Source: Vineibacter terrae (GTDB lineage: Bacteria > Pseudomonadota > Alphaproteobacteria > Reyranellales > Reyranellaceae). Taken from it: a stretch of 64,000 nt of DNA. Below the pieces are notes generated by a model that was not told the origin of the DNA, made no database searches, and worked only from the letters and a program-made list of their open reading frames with translations. The position numbers and the translations under genes were made by a program. This document shows positions 33,622 through 42,013 of the stretch, in pieces; position 1 is the stretch's first letter, and the number at the start of each line of letters is the position of its first letter. The stretch lies in assembly GCF_008039615.1 (NCBI RefSeq), contig NZ_VDUZ01000004.1, positions 124,001 through 188,000 of the forward strand, read 5' to 3'.

Positions 33622-35562
33622 TCACCCGTATCGTACCCGGTGCCCCGTCGTCGCCTGGTCGCGCAAGCGCCGGTAGAGCGTGGTGCGGGCGACGCCCAGC
33701 GCGCGTGCCGCGCGGCTGATGTTGCCGCCCTCGCGCTTCAGGGTCACCTCGATCACCTGCCATTCCGCATCGCGGATCGTCGCCGTGGCGCCGGGGCTGC
33801 TGCCGGCACCGTCGCGCAGCGCCGCCGGCAGGTGCTCGGCGCGCAGCACGCCGTCGCTCGACAGCAGCGCCATGCGCTCCAGCGCATTGCGAAGCTCGCG
33901 CACATTGCCCGGCCAGCGGTACCGGCGGAACGTGTCCATGACCTCGGGCGCGATGCGCAGCATGGGGGCGCCTGCGGCGACCTCGCGCAGCAGATGCGCC
34001 GCCAGGCCCGGGATGTCGTGGGCGCGCTCGCGCAGCGGCGGCACGGTCAGCGCTGCGACGTTGAGGCGATGGTAGAGATCGGCACGGAAACGACCGGCCG
34101 CGACATCCTGGTCCAGCGGCCGGTTGGTGGCGGCGATGACCCGTGCGGTGATGCGGCGCGGCGTGCCGTCGCCCAGCCGCCAGACCATGCCCTCCTCGAG
34201 CACCCGCAGCAGGTAGGGCTGCAGATCCAGTGGCATGTCGCCGATCTCGTCGAGGAACAGCACGCCGCCCTGCGCCTGCTCGAAGCGGCCGCGGGCGCCG
34301 CCACGGCGTGCGCCCGTGAACGCACCCTCGCCATGTCCGAACAGCTCGCTGGCCAGGATCTCCTTGGGCAGCGCGGCGCAGTTGATGGGCACGAAGGGGC
34401 CGTTGCGGCCTGGCCCCGCCGCATGCAGCGCGCGGGCCAGCACATCCTTGCCGGTGCCGGTCTCACCCTGCAGCAGGATCGGCGTCCTGGTTTGCACGAA
34501 GCGCTCGGCCTGGCGCAGCAGCTCAACGAGCGCTGGCGAGGAGAGGGCGAGCGTCTGGAACGCCGGCGCCACCATCGGCGCGGCCTGTTGCGTGGCAGCG
34601 GCGCGCATGCGCGGCGGCAGCCGCAGCACGATGCCGATGCTGCCTGCCTGGTGGCGCAGCGGCGAAAGCCATTCCGGCCGCACGCCGGGCACGCGGGCGG
34701 CGAGGCGGACGAGATCGTCGCGCGCCAGCCGGTCGGCGGCCAGCACGCGCGCGAGCCTGGCGGCATCGATGCCATGGGCGCGCAGGACCGGGCGCGCGGC
34801 CGGCGTCTGCGCGACGACATGGCCGCGCAGGTCGAGCAGCACCGCGGCTTCGTGGTCAGGCACGGTGCTCTCGAACAGCGCCACCTGGCGTGCGCGCTCG
34901 GCAAGCCGCCGGTCCAGCAGGTGCGATTGAAGCTGGCCCACCAGCGACATCACGAACGGCCAGGTCTGCGCGTTCACCGTGTCGGGTGGGCCGGTCACGT
35001 CGACGGCACCCAGGATGCGCCCGTCGTCGGCGTCACGGATCAGCGCCGCCGCGCAGCTCCAGCGCTTGGCGACCTCGCAGAAATGCTCCTGCGCATGGAT
35101 GTGCAGCGGCCTGCCCAGCGCCAGCGCCGTTCCGACCGCATTGGTGCCGCCGCTGTATTCATGCCAGGCCGCGCCGGGCAGGATGTGGTCCGCCGCCATG
35201 CGGTCGGTGAGCTGCGGGTCGCCATCGACTGACAGAAGCGTGCCGTTGGGATCGCTGGTGATCAGGATGGTGCGCGAGTCCACGAGGTAAGGCACGATCG
35301 GCGGTATGCAGGCACGCACCGCGTCGCGCAGATCCGCGTTTTCCAGCTGCAGCCGTTCGACGCCGGCGCCGGCGACGTGCATGGGTGCCGACCGCGTCCC
35401 GGGATCGACGCCTTGCTGCCGGCAGCGTCGCCACGACTCCATGACGACGTCGCGCACCGCCTCGCCGTCGACCGGGCAGTCGTTGACGAACCGCTCCCAC
35501 ACGCGCCCGACGGTGCGCTCGTAATCCCTCGAACAGATCTGCGCCAACGACATCGTCTTCAT
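33622..35562 (-). CDS. Sigma-54-dependent activator, AcoR type
   Basis: 646 residues. N-terminal GAF-like sensor (LVDSRTILITSDPNGTLLSV, SGGTNAVGTALALGRPLHIH), AAA+ domain with Walker A GETGTGKD, the sigma-54 loop GAFTGA, FLDEIGDMPLDLQPYLLRVL and NVRELRNALERM, and a Fis-type helix-turn-helix at the end (REGGNISRAARALGVARTTL). The ATG at 35562 has GGAGG 9 bases before it; an upstream GTG is too close to the ribosome site. It is divergent from the monooxygenase/esterase operon, whose promoter is a -24/-12 type, so that operon is its likely target. Confidence 0.9.
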   Translation of the reverse strand: MKTMSLAQICSRDYERTVGRVWERFVNDCPVDGEAVRDVVMESWRRCRQQGVDPGTRSAPMHVAGAGVERLQLENADLRDAVRACIPPIVPYLVDSRTILITSDPNGTLLSVDGDPQLTDRMAADHILPGAAWHEYSGGTNAVGTALALGRPLHIHAQEHFCEVAKRWSCAAALIRDADDGRILGAVDVTGPPDTVNAQTWPFVMSLVGQLQSHLLDRRLAERARQVALFESTVPDHEAAVLLDLRGHVVAQTPAARPVLRAHGIDAARLARVLAADRLARDDLVRLAARVPGVRPEWLSPLRHQAGSIGIVLRLPPRMRAAATQQAAPMVAPAFQTLALSSPALVELLRQAERFVQTRTPILLQGETGTGKDVLARALHAAGPGRNGPFVPINCAALPKEILASELFGHGEGAFTGARRGGARGRFEQAQGGVLFLDEIGDMPLDLQPYLLRVLEEGMVWRLGDGTPRRITARVIAATNRPLDQDVAAGRFRADLYHRLNVAALTVPPLRERAHDIPGLAAHLLREVAAGAPMLRIAPEVMDTFRRYRWPGNVRELRNALERMALLSSDGVLRAEHLPAALRDGAGSSPGATATIRDAEWQVIEVTLKREGGNISRAARALGVARTTLYRRLRDQATTGHRVRYG

Positions 35563-35583
35563 CGCCACGCTCCTCCCGAGGAC

Positions 35584-35721
35584 CCCAGGGCATTCGCATA
35601 TGCCCCTACCGTCATCCCGAGCGTAGCGAGGGATCTCCCGCGAATGGCGCGCCGTGCGCCTTGCCGCAGGAGATCCCTCGCTGGCGCTCGGGATGACAGC
35701 GAGGTCATATGCGAATGCCCC
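35584..35721. repeat. Nested REP palindrome with outer ATATGC arms
   Basis: Outer CCCAGGGCATTCGCATATGC and its complement around a family-1 REP core (GTCATCCCGAGCGTAGCGAG). A sister of 28458-28624. Sits right upstream of the activator gene. Confidence 0.85.
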
Positions 35722-35783
35722 CGGTGCCTTGATTTGTTGGGCGCGAGGATAGGTGTGGGCACGGCGGCCTGTAAACCGATGTG

Positions 35784-35804
35784 GGTGTAGCGTTTTGCTA
35801 CACC
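35784..35804. promoter_or_regulatory. Palindromic upstream activator site
   Basis: GGTGTAGC-GTTTT-GCTACACC, perfect 8-bp arms, about 100 bases before the sigma-54 promoter. A second inverted pair, TGTCCC (35817-35822) and GGGACA (35868-35873), lies closer. Either could bind the activator encoded divergently. Confidence 0.6.
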
Positions 35805-35886
35805 TGGAGCGTCACGTGTCCCGTCGCGCAACGATCCTGATCGCGCGTCGCGGCGCCAAGCCATTGTGGGACAACGACTCTGCCTC

Positions 35887-35903
35887 TTGGCATGCCCGTT
35901 GCG
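35887..35903 (+). promoter_or_regulatory. Sigma-54 (-24/-12) promoter
   Basis: TTGGCAT-GCCCG-TTGCG: GG at 35889-35890 and GC at 35901-35902, ten bases apart, matching TGGCAC-N5-TTGC. Start of transcription expected near 35914, 50 bases before the monooxygenase ATG. Confidence 0.8.
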
Positions 35904-35963
35904 CTTGAGTCCCTGGTCGGCATCCCATGCCGCCGCAAGCAAGTCGCAGGAGGAAATCGGGAC

Positions 35964-37361
35964 ATGTTGGAAATCGGCGTCTTCAACAACGGCGCATCGA
36001 GCTTGCCGGTGATCACCACCAAGGACGGCACCACCGTCAATGACGGCACGCTCAAGCAGGTGCACGCCGCCGCGCAGGAAACGCTGGTGAACCAAGTGCG
36101 CCAGGGCATCCTGGCGGAGCGTCTGGGCTTCCAGTCGTTCTGGCTCACCGAGCACCACTTCCAGCCCGAGGGCGCGGAGATGAGTCCCAATCCGCTGCTC
36201 ACCCAGATGGCGATCGCCGCGCAGACGCGCCGCATACGTCTGGGGCAGTGCGCCAACATCGTGGTGTGGCACCACCCCGTGCGCTTCGCCGAGCAGGTGG
36301 CGCTGCTCGACGTGATCAGCGGCGGGCGCGTCGAATGCGGCGTGGGCCGCGGCTACCAGCCGCGCGAGAACGAGGTGCTGGGCCGGCCCTATGGCTCGAC
36401 CATCCAGGACCAGGAGCGCAACCGCAAGGCGTTCGAGGAGGTGATCGCGCTGGTCAAGAAGTGCTGGACGGAGCCGTCCTTCTCGCATCGCGGCGAGAAC
36501 TTCTCGATCCCGCCCACCTACACCAAGTGGAACCACAAGCAGACGCTGGCCTACTTCGACATGGAGAAGGTCGAGCGTTCGATCGAGGACGTGCTGGCCG
36601 TAGGCGAGCCCGACATGTACTCGGTCGGCAGCCCGGTGCTGGCCACGACCACGACCCTGAAGGAGCTGCAGGTGTTTCCGCAGCCGCTGCAGAAGCCGCA
36701 TCCGCAGCTGTGGGAACCGCTCACCAGCTCGCGCTCGATCAAGTGGGCGGCGCAGAAGGGCGTCAACGGCGTCTTCATCGTCGAGCCCAACGACCGGCTG
36801 CGGCGCAACATCGACATCTATTACGAGGAGGCCGAGAAGAACGGCTGGCCCGACATGCACAACCGCGGCCGCTTCAAGTATGGCTGGGACGCGGCCAAGC
36901 GGCGCGGCATCATGACCAGCCGCTACATCCATGTCACCACGCCGGGCAAGGAGAAGCAGGCGCTGGAGCGTGCCGGTCGGGCGATGGAGCTGCAGTTCGA
37001 CTACTACGGCCCGTTCGGCTTCGGGGCCGTGCTGGCGCGGCTGGACGAGCCGATGTTCGATCTCAACCGCAAGGTGACGGCGGAGATGCTGCGTGAGCGC
37101 GAGATCGCGATCCAGGGCTCCAGGCAGTTCGTGATCGACAAGATCATGAAGATGAAGACCGAATGCGGCTACGAGGACTTCTCCTTCCTGGCCTGGTTCG
37201 AGCTGGGCGGCTTCGAGGGCCGCGAGATCGAGGACCAGATGCAGCTCTTCGCCGAGGAGGTGATGCCCGTGATCGTGCGCGAATGCGGCGGCAAGGTCGA
37301 GCTGCCGAGCGTCGGCCGCGACTTCGTCGGTGCGCCGCGGCAGCGCGCCGCGGCCGAGTAG
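35964..37361 (+). CDS. Luciferase-like flavin monooxygenase (LLM class)
   Basis: 465 residues. LEIGVFNNGASSLPV, AERLGFQSFWLTEHHFQPEG, IRLGQCANIVVWHHPVRFAE and GRVECGVGRGYQPRENEVLG mark the bacterial-luciferase TIM barrel that uses reduced FMN and O2. The protein is longer than usual because of an insertion around residues 170-250. AGGAGG lies 8 bases before the ATG at 35964. First gene of an operon with an esterase, driven by a sigma-54 promoter. A Baeyer-Villiger-like oxidation followed by ester cleavage would fit the pair, but this is inference. Confidence 0.88.
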   Translation: MLEIGVFNNGASSLPVITTKDGTTVNDGTLKQVHAAAQETLVNQVRQGILAERLGFQSFWLTEHHFQPEGAEMSPNPLLTQMAIAAQTRRIRLGQCANIVVWHHPVRFAEQVALLDVISGGRVECGVGRGYQPRENEVLGRPYGSTIQDQERNRKAFEEVIALVKKCWTEPSFSHRGENFSIPPTYTKWNHKQTLAYFDMEKVERSIEDVLAVGEPDMYSVGSPVLATTTTLKELQVFPQPLQKPHPQLWEPLTSSRSIKWAAQKGVNGVFIVEPNDRLRRNIDIYYEEAEKNGWPDMHNRGRFKYGWDAAKRRGIMTSRYIHVTTPGKEKQALERAGRAMELQFDYYGPFGFGAVLARLDEPMFDLNRKVTAEMLREREIAIQGSRQFVIDKIMKMKTECGYEDFSFLAWFELGGFEGREIEDQMQLFAEEVMPVIVRECGGKVELPSVGRDFVGAPRQRAAAE

Positions 37362-37373
37362 GGGAGACGTGCC

Positions 37374-38306
37374 ATGCCCAGCAAGGGATCACAGGACATC
37401 AAGACGCTGTACAAGGGGTGGGTGGCCGCGATGGCCGCCGACCCGGCCATGCCGCTGGACGAGCTGCGCCGCATGTTCGATCACTGGGGCGACATCACGG
37501 CCGAGCCCGGCGGCGTCGATGCGATCGAGGTCGATGCCGGCGGGGTGCCGGCGCTGTGGGCGGTGCCCAAGGGCTGCGCCGCCGACCGCGTGCTGCTGTG
37601 CACGCATGGCGGCGGCTATGTCACAGGCTCGATGTACACGCACCGCAAGGTGTTCGGCCACATCGCCAAGGCGGTGGGCTGCCGCGCCCTCATCGTGCAC
37701 TACCGCCGGGCACCTGAATCGGTGCATCCCGGCCCGGTGGACGACGCCGTGGCCTGCTATCGCTGGCTGCTGGAGAAGGAGGGCATCGCGCCGCGGCACA
37801 TCGCGCTCACCGGCGACTCGGCGGGCGGCGGGCTGGCCATCACCACGCTGCTGCGGGCGCGCGAGCAAGGCCTGCCGATGCCTGCGGCCACCATGCCGCT
37901 GTCGCCGTGGGCCGATATGGAAGCAACTGGCAGGACCTTCGAGACCAATGCCGACAAGGACGTGCTGGTGTCGCGCGGCATCATCAAGGCCATGGCCGGC
38001 ACGTTCCTCGGCGCTGCCGGCGATCCGCGCGATCCGCTGGCCAGCCCCGTCCATGCCGACCTGAAGGGCCTGCCGCCGATCTACATCCAGGTCGGCGCCG
38101 ACGAGACGCTGCTGGATGACAGCCGCCGGCTGGCCGAGAACGCCCGCCAGGCAGGCGTCGAGGTCACGCTCGACGTCTTCCCCGACATGCAGCACGTGTT
38201 CCACTTCCTGGCCGGCGTCGCGCCCGAGGCGGACGACGCCATCGCCAAGCTGGCGGCCTGGGTGCGGCCGCGGCTGGGCCTCGGCCAGCGCCGCCGCGCC
38301 GCCTGA
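37374..38306 (+). CDS. Alpha/beta hydrolase, hormone-sensitive lipase family
   Basis: 310 residues. Oxyanion motif CTHGGGYVTGSMYTHRK, nucleophile elbow LTGDSAGGGLAI (Ser), Asp in YIQVGADETLLDDS and His in FPDMQHVFHFLAG complete the triad of the HSL (type IV) esterase family. It follows the flavin monooxygenase by 12 bases and is surely co-transcribed. It probably hydrolyses the ester or lactone the monooxygenase makes. Substrate unknown. Confidence 0.9.
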   Translation: MPSKGSQDIKTLYKGWVAAMAADPAMPLDELRRMFDHWGDITAEPGGVDAIEVDAGGVPALWAVPKGCAADRVLLCTHGGGYVTGSMYTHRKVFGHIAKAVGCRALIVHYRRAPESVHPGPVDDAVACYRWLLEKEGIAPRHIALTGDSAGGGLAITTLLRAREQGLPMPAATMPLSPWADMEATGRTFETNADKDVLVSRGIIKAMAGTFLGAAGDPRDPLASPVHADLKGLPPIYIQVGADETLLDDSRRLAENARQAGVEVTLDVFPDMQHVFHFLAGVAPEADDAIAKLAAWVRPRLGLGQRRRAA

Positions 38307-38360
38307 GGGCCGGCAGCATCCGATATCGAAGACGCGCCGCGGCGTGGCGGGCGTGTCTGC

Positions 38361-38473
38361 TTTCGACTACCTTCCCCCGCTTGCGGGGGAAGGTGGCGCG
38401 AAGCGCCGGATGGGGGACGCTTCAACGCAAATGGTGCATGCCATCGAGCACCCGCGCTGTTGCACCACCCCCC
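38361..38473. repeat. Half copy of the CGACTACCTTCCCCC palindromic element
   Basis: CTTCCCCCGCTTGCGGGGGAAG hairpin followed by a GATGGGGGACGCTTCAACGC block and GCACC ends. The whole segment matches, inverted, the right half of the element at 49547-49743. Lies between the esterase and a small HTH gene. Confidence 0.8.
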
Positions 38474-38516
38474 AACCATATGCGATCGCCCTGCCTGGAC
38501 CATGGCGGGTCGCACG

Positions 38517-38834
38517 ATGACCAGGAAAGCATTCAACAGCACCATGGCGGGCATTCAGGATGCGATCGCTTATGCCGAGGGCGACGAGAGCCGGGCCGGT
38601 CGGGTGATCCGCATCAAGCCGGTCGACGTCAAGGCCATGCGCTCGGCCACCGGGCTCAATCAGCACGAGTTCGCCAACGTGTCCGGCATCCCCTTCAACA
38701 CCTTGGTGAAGTGGGAGCAGGGGCAACGCGAACCCACCGGCGCCGCGCGTCTGCTGCCCCATGTCATTGCGGCTGAGCCGCGCAAGGTCATGAGGATCGC
38801 CCGCACGGTGCAGAGCGTCAATCCCCGGACGTGA
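38517..38834 (+). CDS. HTH antitoxin-like protein
   Basis: 105 residues with an XRE-type helix-turn-helix at the C-terminal half (VKAMRSATGLNQHEFANVSG, NTLVKWEQGQREPTGAARLL), the pattern of MqsA/HigA-like antitoxins encoded after a RelE-type toxin. No toxin frame is found upstream, where the repeat 38361-38473 lies, so the partner may have been lost by insertion or deletion. The start at 38517 follows a weak ribosome site. Confidence 0.7.
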   Translation: MTRKAFNSTMAGIQDAIAYAEGDESRAGRVIRIKPVDVKAMRSATGLNQHEFANVSGIPFNTLVKWEQGQREPTGAARLLPHVIAAEPRKVMRIARTVQSVNPRT

Positions 38835-38925
38835 CAGGAAGCGTGGGCACCTATGAGTTGGCCACCGCCTGCGGTGGCCAGGAGAGGCCGGACGCCCTTC
38901 TGCTGCTGCGGTTCGATTGTCACCA

Positions 38926-39375
38926 TCACCGTCGCGCCGGTGCCTCGGCCAGCCGTCGGTCATCCTCGGTCTGATATTGCGGCGTGGTAGCGCGCGGCAT
39001 GCGGGTGTCGGCGCCGCGCGTCGATGCCGCGGCGGCGCGCCAGCCGTCGTCGTCCCAGTGCGCCGCGAGCCTGACGATCGCGCCCGGCTCAGCCATCGTG
39101 CTGAATGCCAGCAGCGCCGCACGCACGACCCGGTCCTGGTCGGCGCGGTCGAACGGCCTGCCCGCGCTGTGGCCCAGCGGATAGTCGACGAAGACCGCGC
39201 GCGGCGGTGCGCCCGCCTCGAGGATGTCGAGCGCGCTGCCGAGGCAGAGCATCGGGATGCCCAGCGCTTCGAGGTGTCGGGCGGCCAGACTCACGGTCTG
39301 GTGGCAGACGGGTCAGATGGGCACGAGGAGCGCGACGTCCACCGCCTGCTGCCTGAAGATCCCTTCGATCTGCAG
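38926..39375 (-). pseudogene. 5'-truncated copy of the UGA-containing GrdB gene
   Basis: Near-identical to the second half of 32436-33323: QQAVDVALLVPI, TGA at the same place (39316-39314), then PVCHQTVSLAARHLEALGIP and the same C-terminal end. The CCAGAC-CGTGA-GTCTGG hairpin is retained. Homology stops near 39375; about the first 150 residues are missing, so it is a dead copy. Confidence 0.85.
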
Positions 39376-39479
39376 CGGGCCAACGCAAGCGCGATCGCTT
39401 GAAGGGCCTTGGAGGAAATTCCAGCTTGGCGATTCTCTCGCTCCAAAAAACCAGGTTTCAACCTGAATCTATACGTCAT
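39376..39479 (-). pseudogene. Fragment of a small unknown reading frame
   Basis: The frame from ATG 39479 reads TYRFRLKPGFLERENRQAG and ISSKALQAIALALAR, helix-rich and unlike random sequence, then runs into the GrdB fragment. It looks like the N-terminus of a small DNA-binding protein cut by the junction at about 39376. Weak evidence. Confidence 0.3.
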
Positions 39480-39500
39480 AAATCAAGCTGTAGCCTGATT

Positions 39501-39731
39501 CGCCATGCGCTTTCATCACCGGCTGGTGGCGATCCACCCTTTCCCAATGGCAACGGGCGGCACTCGCGGTTGATGGCCGATCTTCTCATCGAGCGGCTTG
39601 GCGGAACGCCGTTCAGTTGGGGAGGCGGCAGCCTTGCCGATACCGGCGAGCTGCGCAGGCGCTATGTGGAGGCGCTGCGCGCGGCAGACAACCACGATAT
39701 CGGACCGCTTCTCGCGTTCGCGCGGTTGTAG
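39501..39731 (+). pseudogene. Fragment of a Fic-family mobile mystery protein B
   Basis: Pieces in two frames: FHHRLVAIHPF, then NGNGRHSRLMADLLIERLG and FSWGGGSLADTGELRRRYVE, ending NHDIGPLLAFARL. Together they make the Fic active-site motif HPFPNGNGR, broken by a one-base loss near 39539-39546. The first two thirds of the gene are absent. A remnant of a Fic-based mobile module. Confidence 0.8.
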
Positions 39732-39828
39732 CCCTCAAGCCTCGCTTGAGGAAGCAGGGCGGGTGCGGAACTGGCAGACAGTCGTCGTGATCGAGCGGGC
39801 ATGCTCGCTGCGACCTGGTTCGCGCGTC

Positions 39829-40614
39829 CTACGGATTGTCGCGTATCGGCCTCCGCAGAAACTGCCCATTCAAAATGACCTTGGCGTCCGGCGAGCTTTC
39901 AGAGGCCCAAGGCATCCATTCCAAATCTCTCCAGCGGCTTTTCGGCTCGTCCTGCTGACCCTCCAGCGACCCGCTGTAAAGATACTCCGTATCCCGCATG
40001 CCGGGTTCCATGCAGGTCTCGTTGGGGCGAAGCATCTTATGCCCCAGCATGTATCCTACGGTCGTGAAGGCAACGATCGTTCGGTTTGGCCAAAGCCCCG
40101 ACAGCGCCATCAGCAGGTCGTCGCCTTTTTTTCCCTGGCCGGCCAGGCAGCCCATGAACAGGATTGTCGCACGCTGCTCTGTCCCCCAGTAGATGCGCAT
40201 CAGGCTGGAGGAGAGGTTGCCGAGGTTCTTTACCGACAACGCCATGAGTTCCCTTTCCTCCGAGATGGGCTGGCCACCGAGATAGATCCTGCCGGGCAGC
40301 CCATGAGCAACGATGGCCAATCGCGTCACAAACTCACCGGGCCTGCATGGCGCGGACGTGCAGCCGGGCAGGGACCAGAGACCGGCCGATGGCGGCGTGG
40401 GGCACATGTGCGGCGGAAGGCTGATCCGAAGCTTGTCGAGTTGACCCGCGAGATGGTCGATGTTTGCAAAACGAAGGCCGACATCCCAGCCGCCCTGTCC
40501 GTGGGTCTTGGCGTCGGGATCGGTCGGGTGCGGCAACGGCGCGCCGCCGAGGCGCGCATTGGTGCATACTTTCGTTGGAACATCTTCTGCGTTGGCCCAG
40601 ACTGCGAGCGACAT
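39829..40614 (-). CDS. Putative caspase-like (clan CD) protein, orphan
   Basis: 261 residues, no signal peptide. The segment TRLAIVAHGLPGRIYLGG followed about 45 residues later by ATILFMGCLAGQGKKGDD gives His104 and Cys156 in the VAHG...GC context of caspase-like peptidases (DUF4347/CHAT style). An excellent GGAGGAGG precedes the ATG at 40614. It stands in the debris island between two GrdB fragments, with no partner gene. A regulated protease or toxin role is possible; only the His/Cys pattern supports it. Confidence 0.55.
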   Translation of the reverse strand: MSLAVWANAEDVPTKVCTNARLGGAPLPHPTDPDAKTHGQGGWDVGLRFANIDHLAGQLDKLRISLPPHMCPTPPSAGLWSLPGCTSAPCRPGEFVTRLAIVAHGLPGRIYLGGQPISEERELMALSVKNLGNLSSSLMRIYWGTEQRATILFMGCLAGQGKKGDDLLMALSGLWPNRTIVAFTTVGYMLGHKMLRPNETCMEPGMRDTEYLYSGSLEGQQDEPKSRWRDLEWMPWASESSPDAKVILNGQFLRRPIRDNP

Positions 40615-40774
40615 GTAAACCTCCTCCGCGGGCGACGCTCGCGCCGGTCCGCGTCCAAGAAAATGGCAAGAAAGAAAGTGTGTACTCAACCAATTTCGCG
40701 ACCGTCTTAGCTTCCTCGGCCCGGGCGGTCTTGGATCGGCGCGACAATTGAATAGGACTGGAGCGGCCTGGATG

Positions 40775-40955
40775 GGCGGCGTGGCAGCGCGCGGCATGCG
40801 CGTGTCGGCGCCGCGCGTCGACGCCGCGGCGGCGCGCCAGCCGTTGTCGTCCCAGCGCGCCGCGAGCCTGACGACCGCGCCCGACTCAGCCATCGTGCCG
40901 AATGCCTGCAGGGCCGTGCGCACGACCCGGTCCTGGTCGGCGCGGTCGAACGGCC
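40775..40955 (-). pseudogene. Third fragment of the GrdB-family gene
   Basis: About 180 bases matching the C-terminal part of the copies at 32436 and 38926 (PFDRADQDRVVR..., then DDNGWRAAAASTRGADTRMP). Both ends are cut abruptly. The 85 bases to its right contain a further unidentified frame piece. Confidence 0.8.
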
Positions 40956-41038
40956 TTCGTCATGGGGCAGGCCGTCTCCAGAGCCGGCTTGATCTTCTTC
41001 AGGATGTCCGCGTTGGCCTGACGCGCTTTTCATAGGCT

Positions 41039-41067
41039 GATTGATGTTGCATATTGCAACATCAATC
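41039..41067. promoter_or_regulatory. 13-bp palindromic operator
   Basis: GATTGATGTTGCA-TAT-TGCAACATCAATC, perfect arms; the half-site TGCAACATC occurs once more at 41082-41090. It lies directly upstream of the DUF4258/HTH pair and is the likely site for autorepression by the HTH protein. Confidence 0.75.
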
Positions 41068-41090
41068 GTGATGTGACATGATGCAACATC

Positions 41091-41450
41091 GTGACGGACC
41101 CGATACCGATCCGCCGCCCACCCAGATGGGACAACCTGCGGTCCGACGAGGCGGAACGCATCATCCGGGAATGGGCAGCAGACACCGGCTGAGTCGTCAT
41201 CACGAACCATGCATTTGAGAGGCTCGATGAGCGGTCGGAAATCGAGATCATCGATACGCCAACCATCTATCGGATTTTGCAGACAGGGCAGGTGTTCGGC
41301 GATCCCGTAAGAAACGAGAAAGGCCACTGGCAAGCCGTCATGGCCTCTCGGATGCCCGGCGGTCGCCATGCTTGCGCGGTAACAGTCATAATTCGGGACG
41401 ACAGAAGGCTGATCGTCCGGACGGTCATGTGGAAGGATTTTGGGTCATGA
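41091..41450 (+). pseudogene. DUF4258-like toxin gene with internal stop
   Basis: The frame from GTG 41091 reads IRRPPRWDNLRSDEAERIIR, then meets TGA at 41190-41192 and continues without break as VVITNHAFERLDERSEIEI and HACAVTVIIRDDRRLIVRT to a TGA overlapping the next ATG. Family members (DUF4258, MqsR-like) are small mRNA-targeting toxins. CGA to TGA would explain the stop. No good restart codon follows, so the toxin is probably inactive. Confidence 0.7.
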
Positions 41451-41917
41451 AGCGGGATGACCTGTTCCATTACACGCAGTGCGGCCTCGATAACGTATGG
41501 CTGCGGAACGGCTATGAGGCCGAGGAAACCGAATACGGTCCAGGCTTCAAGATCGACCGCGCCGACGACCTGCACCGGGCGATCGCACGTTCCATCGTGA
41601 ATGACAACCGACCGCTACGCGGCCAGGAGGTCCGGTTCCTGCGTGTGATGCTTCACCTGTCACAGGAGCACATGGCGAAACTCCTGGGAATCGACCGCGC
41701 GACTGTCATCCGATGGGAGAAGGCGCGCGACAAGACGCTCAATGTCATGCAGGACATCGCCGTTCGGACGACATATGCATCCAGGATCGACGGCGCGAGC
41801 TTCGTGTTGAGCGTGATCAAGGAACTGCAGGAAGCTGACGAGCGCGACCACGGTGATGCCTGTCGCGCCGTCTTCGAGGCCGACAACAGAGGCTGGCAGA
41901 ACAAGACGGCAGCGTGA
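41447..41917 (+). CDS. HTH antitoxin of the DUF4258 pair
   Basis: 156 residues: LFHYTQCGLDNVWLRNGYEA at the start, then an XRE-like helix-turn-helix (VRFLRVMLHLSQEHMAKLLG, DRATVIRWEKARDK). It overlaps the toxin frame by ATGA, which shows an old operon. It probably binds the palindrome at 41039-41067. With the toxin broken it may persist only as a repressor. Confidence 0.8.
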   Translation: MKRDDLFHYTQCGLDNVWLRNGYEAEETEYGPGFKIDRADDLHRAIARSIVNDNRPLRGQEVRFLRVMLHLSQEHMAKLLGIDRATVIRWEKARDKTLNVMQDIAVRTTYASRIDGASFVLSVIKELQEADERDHGDACRAVFEADNRGWQNKTAA

Positions 41918-42013
41918 CAGCATCAGGCGAGCTTGCGCATGGACGTGCAAGCCCGATGGATGTCCTCGAGGTTCCGCTTGGCCTCATACGTCATCAGCAC
42001 ATGGTGTCACGAA

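Noticed and set aside
40956-41038. Minus-strand peptide piece (NADILKKIKPALETACPM) beside the third GrdB fragment
   Set aside because: It looks protein-like but is too short to assign or to delimit; noted only as debris.
41190-41192. In-frame TGA of the DUF4258 gene as selenocysteine
   Set aside because: There is no redox motif around it, the family is not known to use selenocysteine, and the codon is one change from CGA; a nonsense mutation is simpler.
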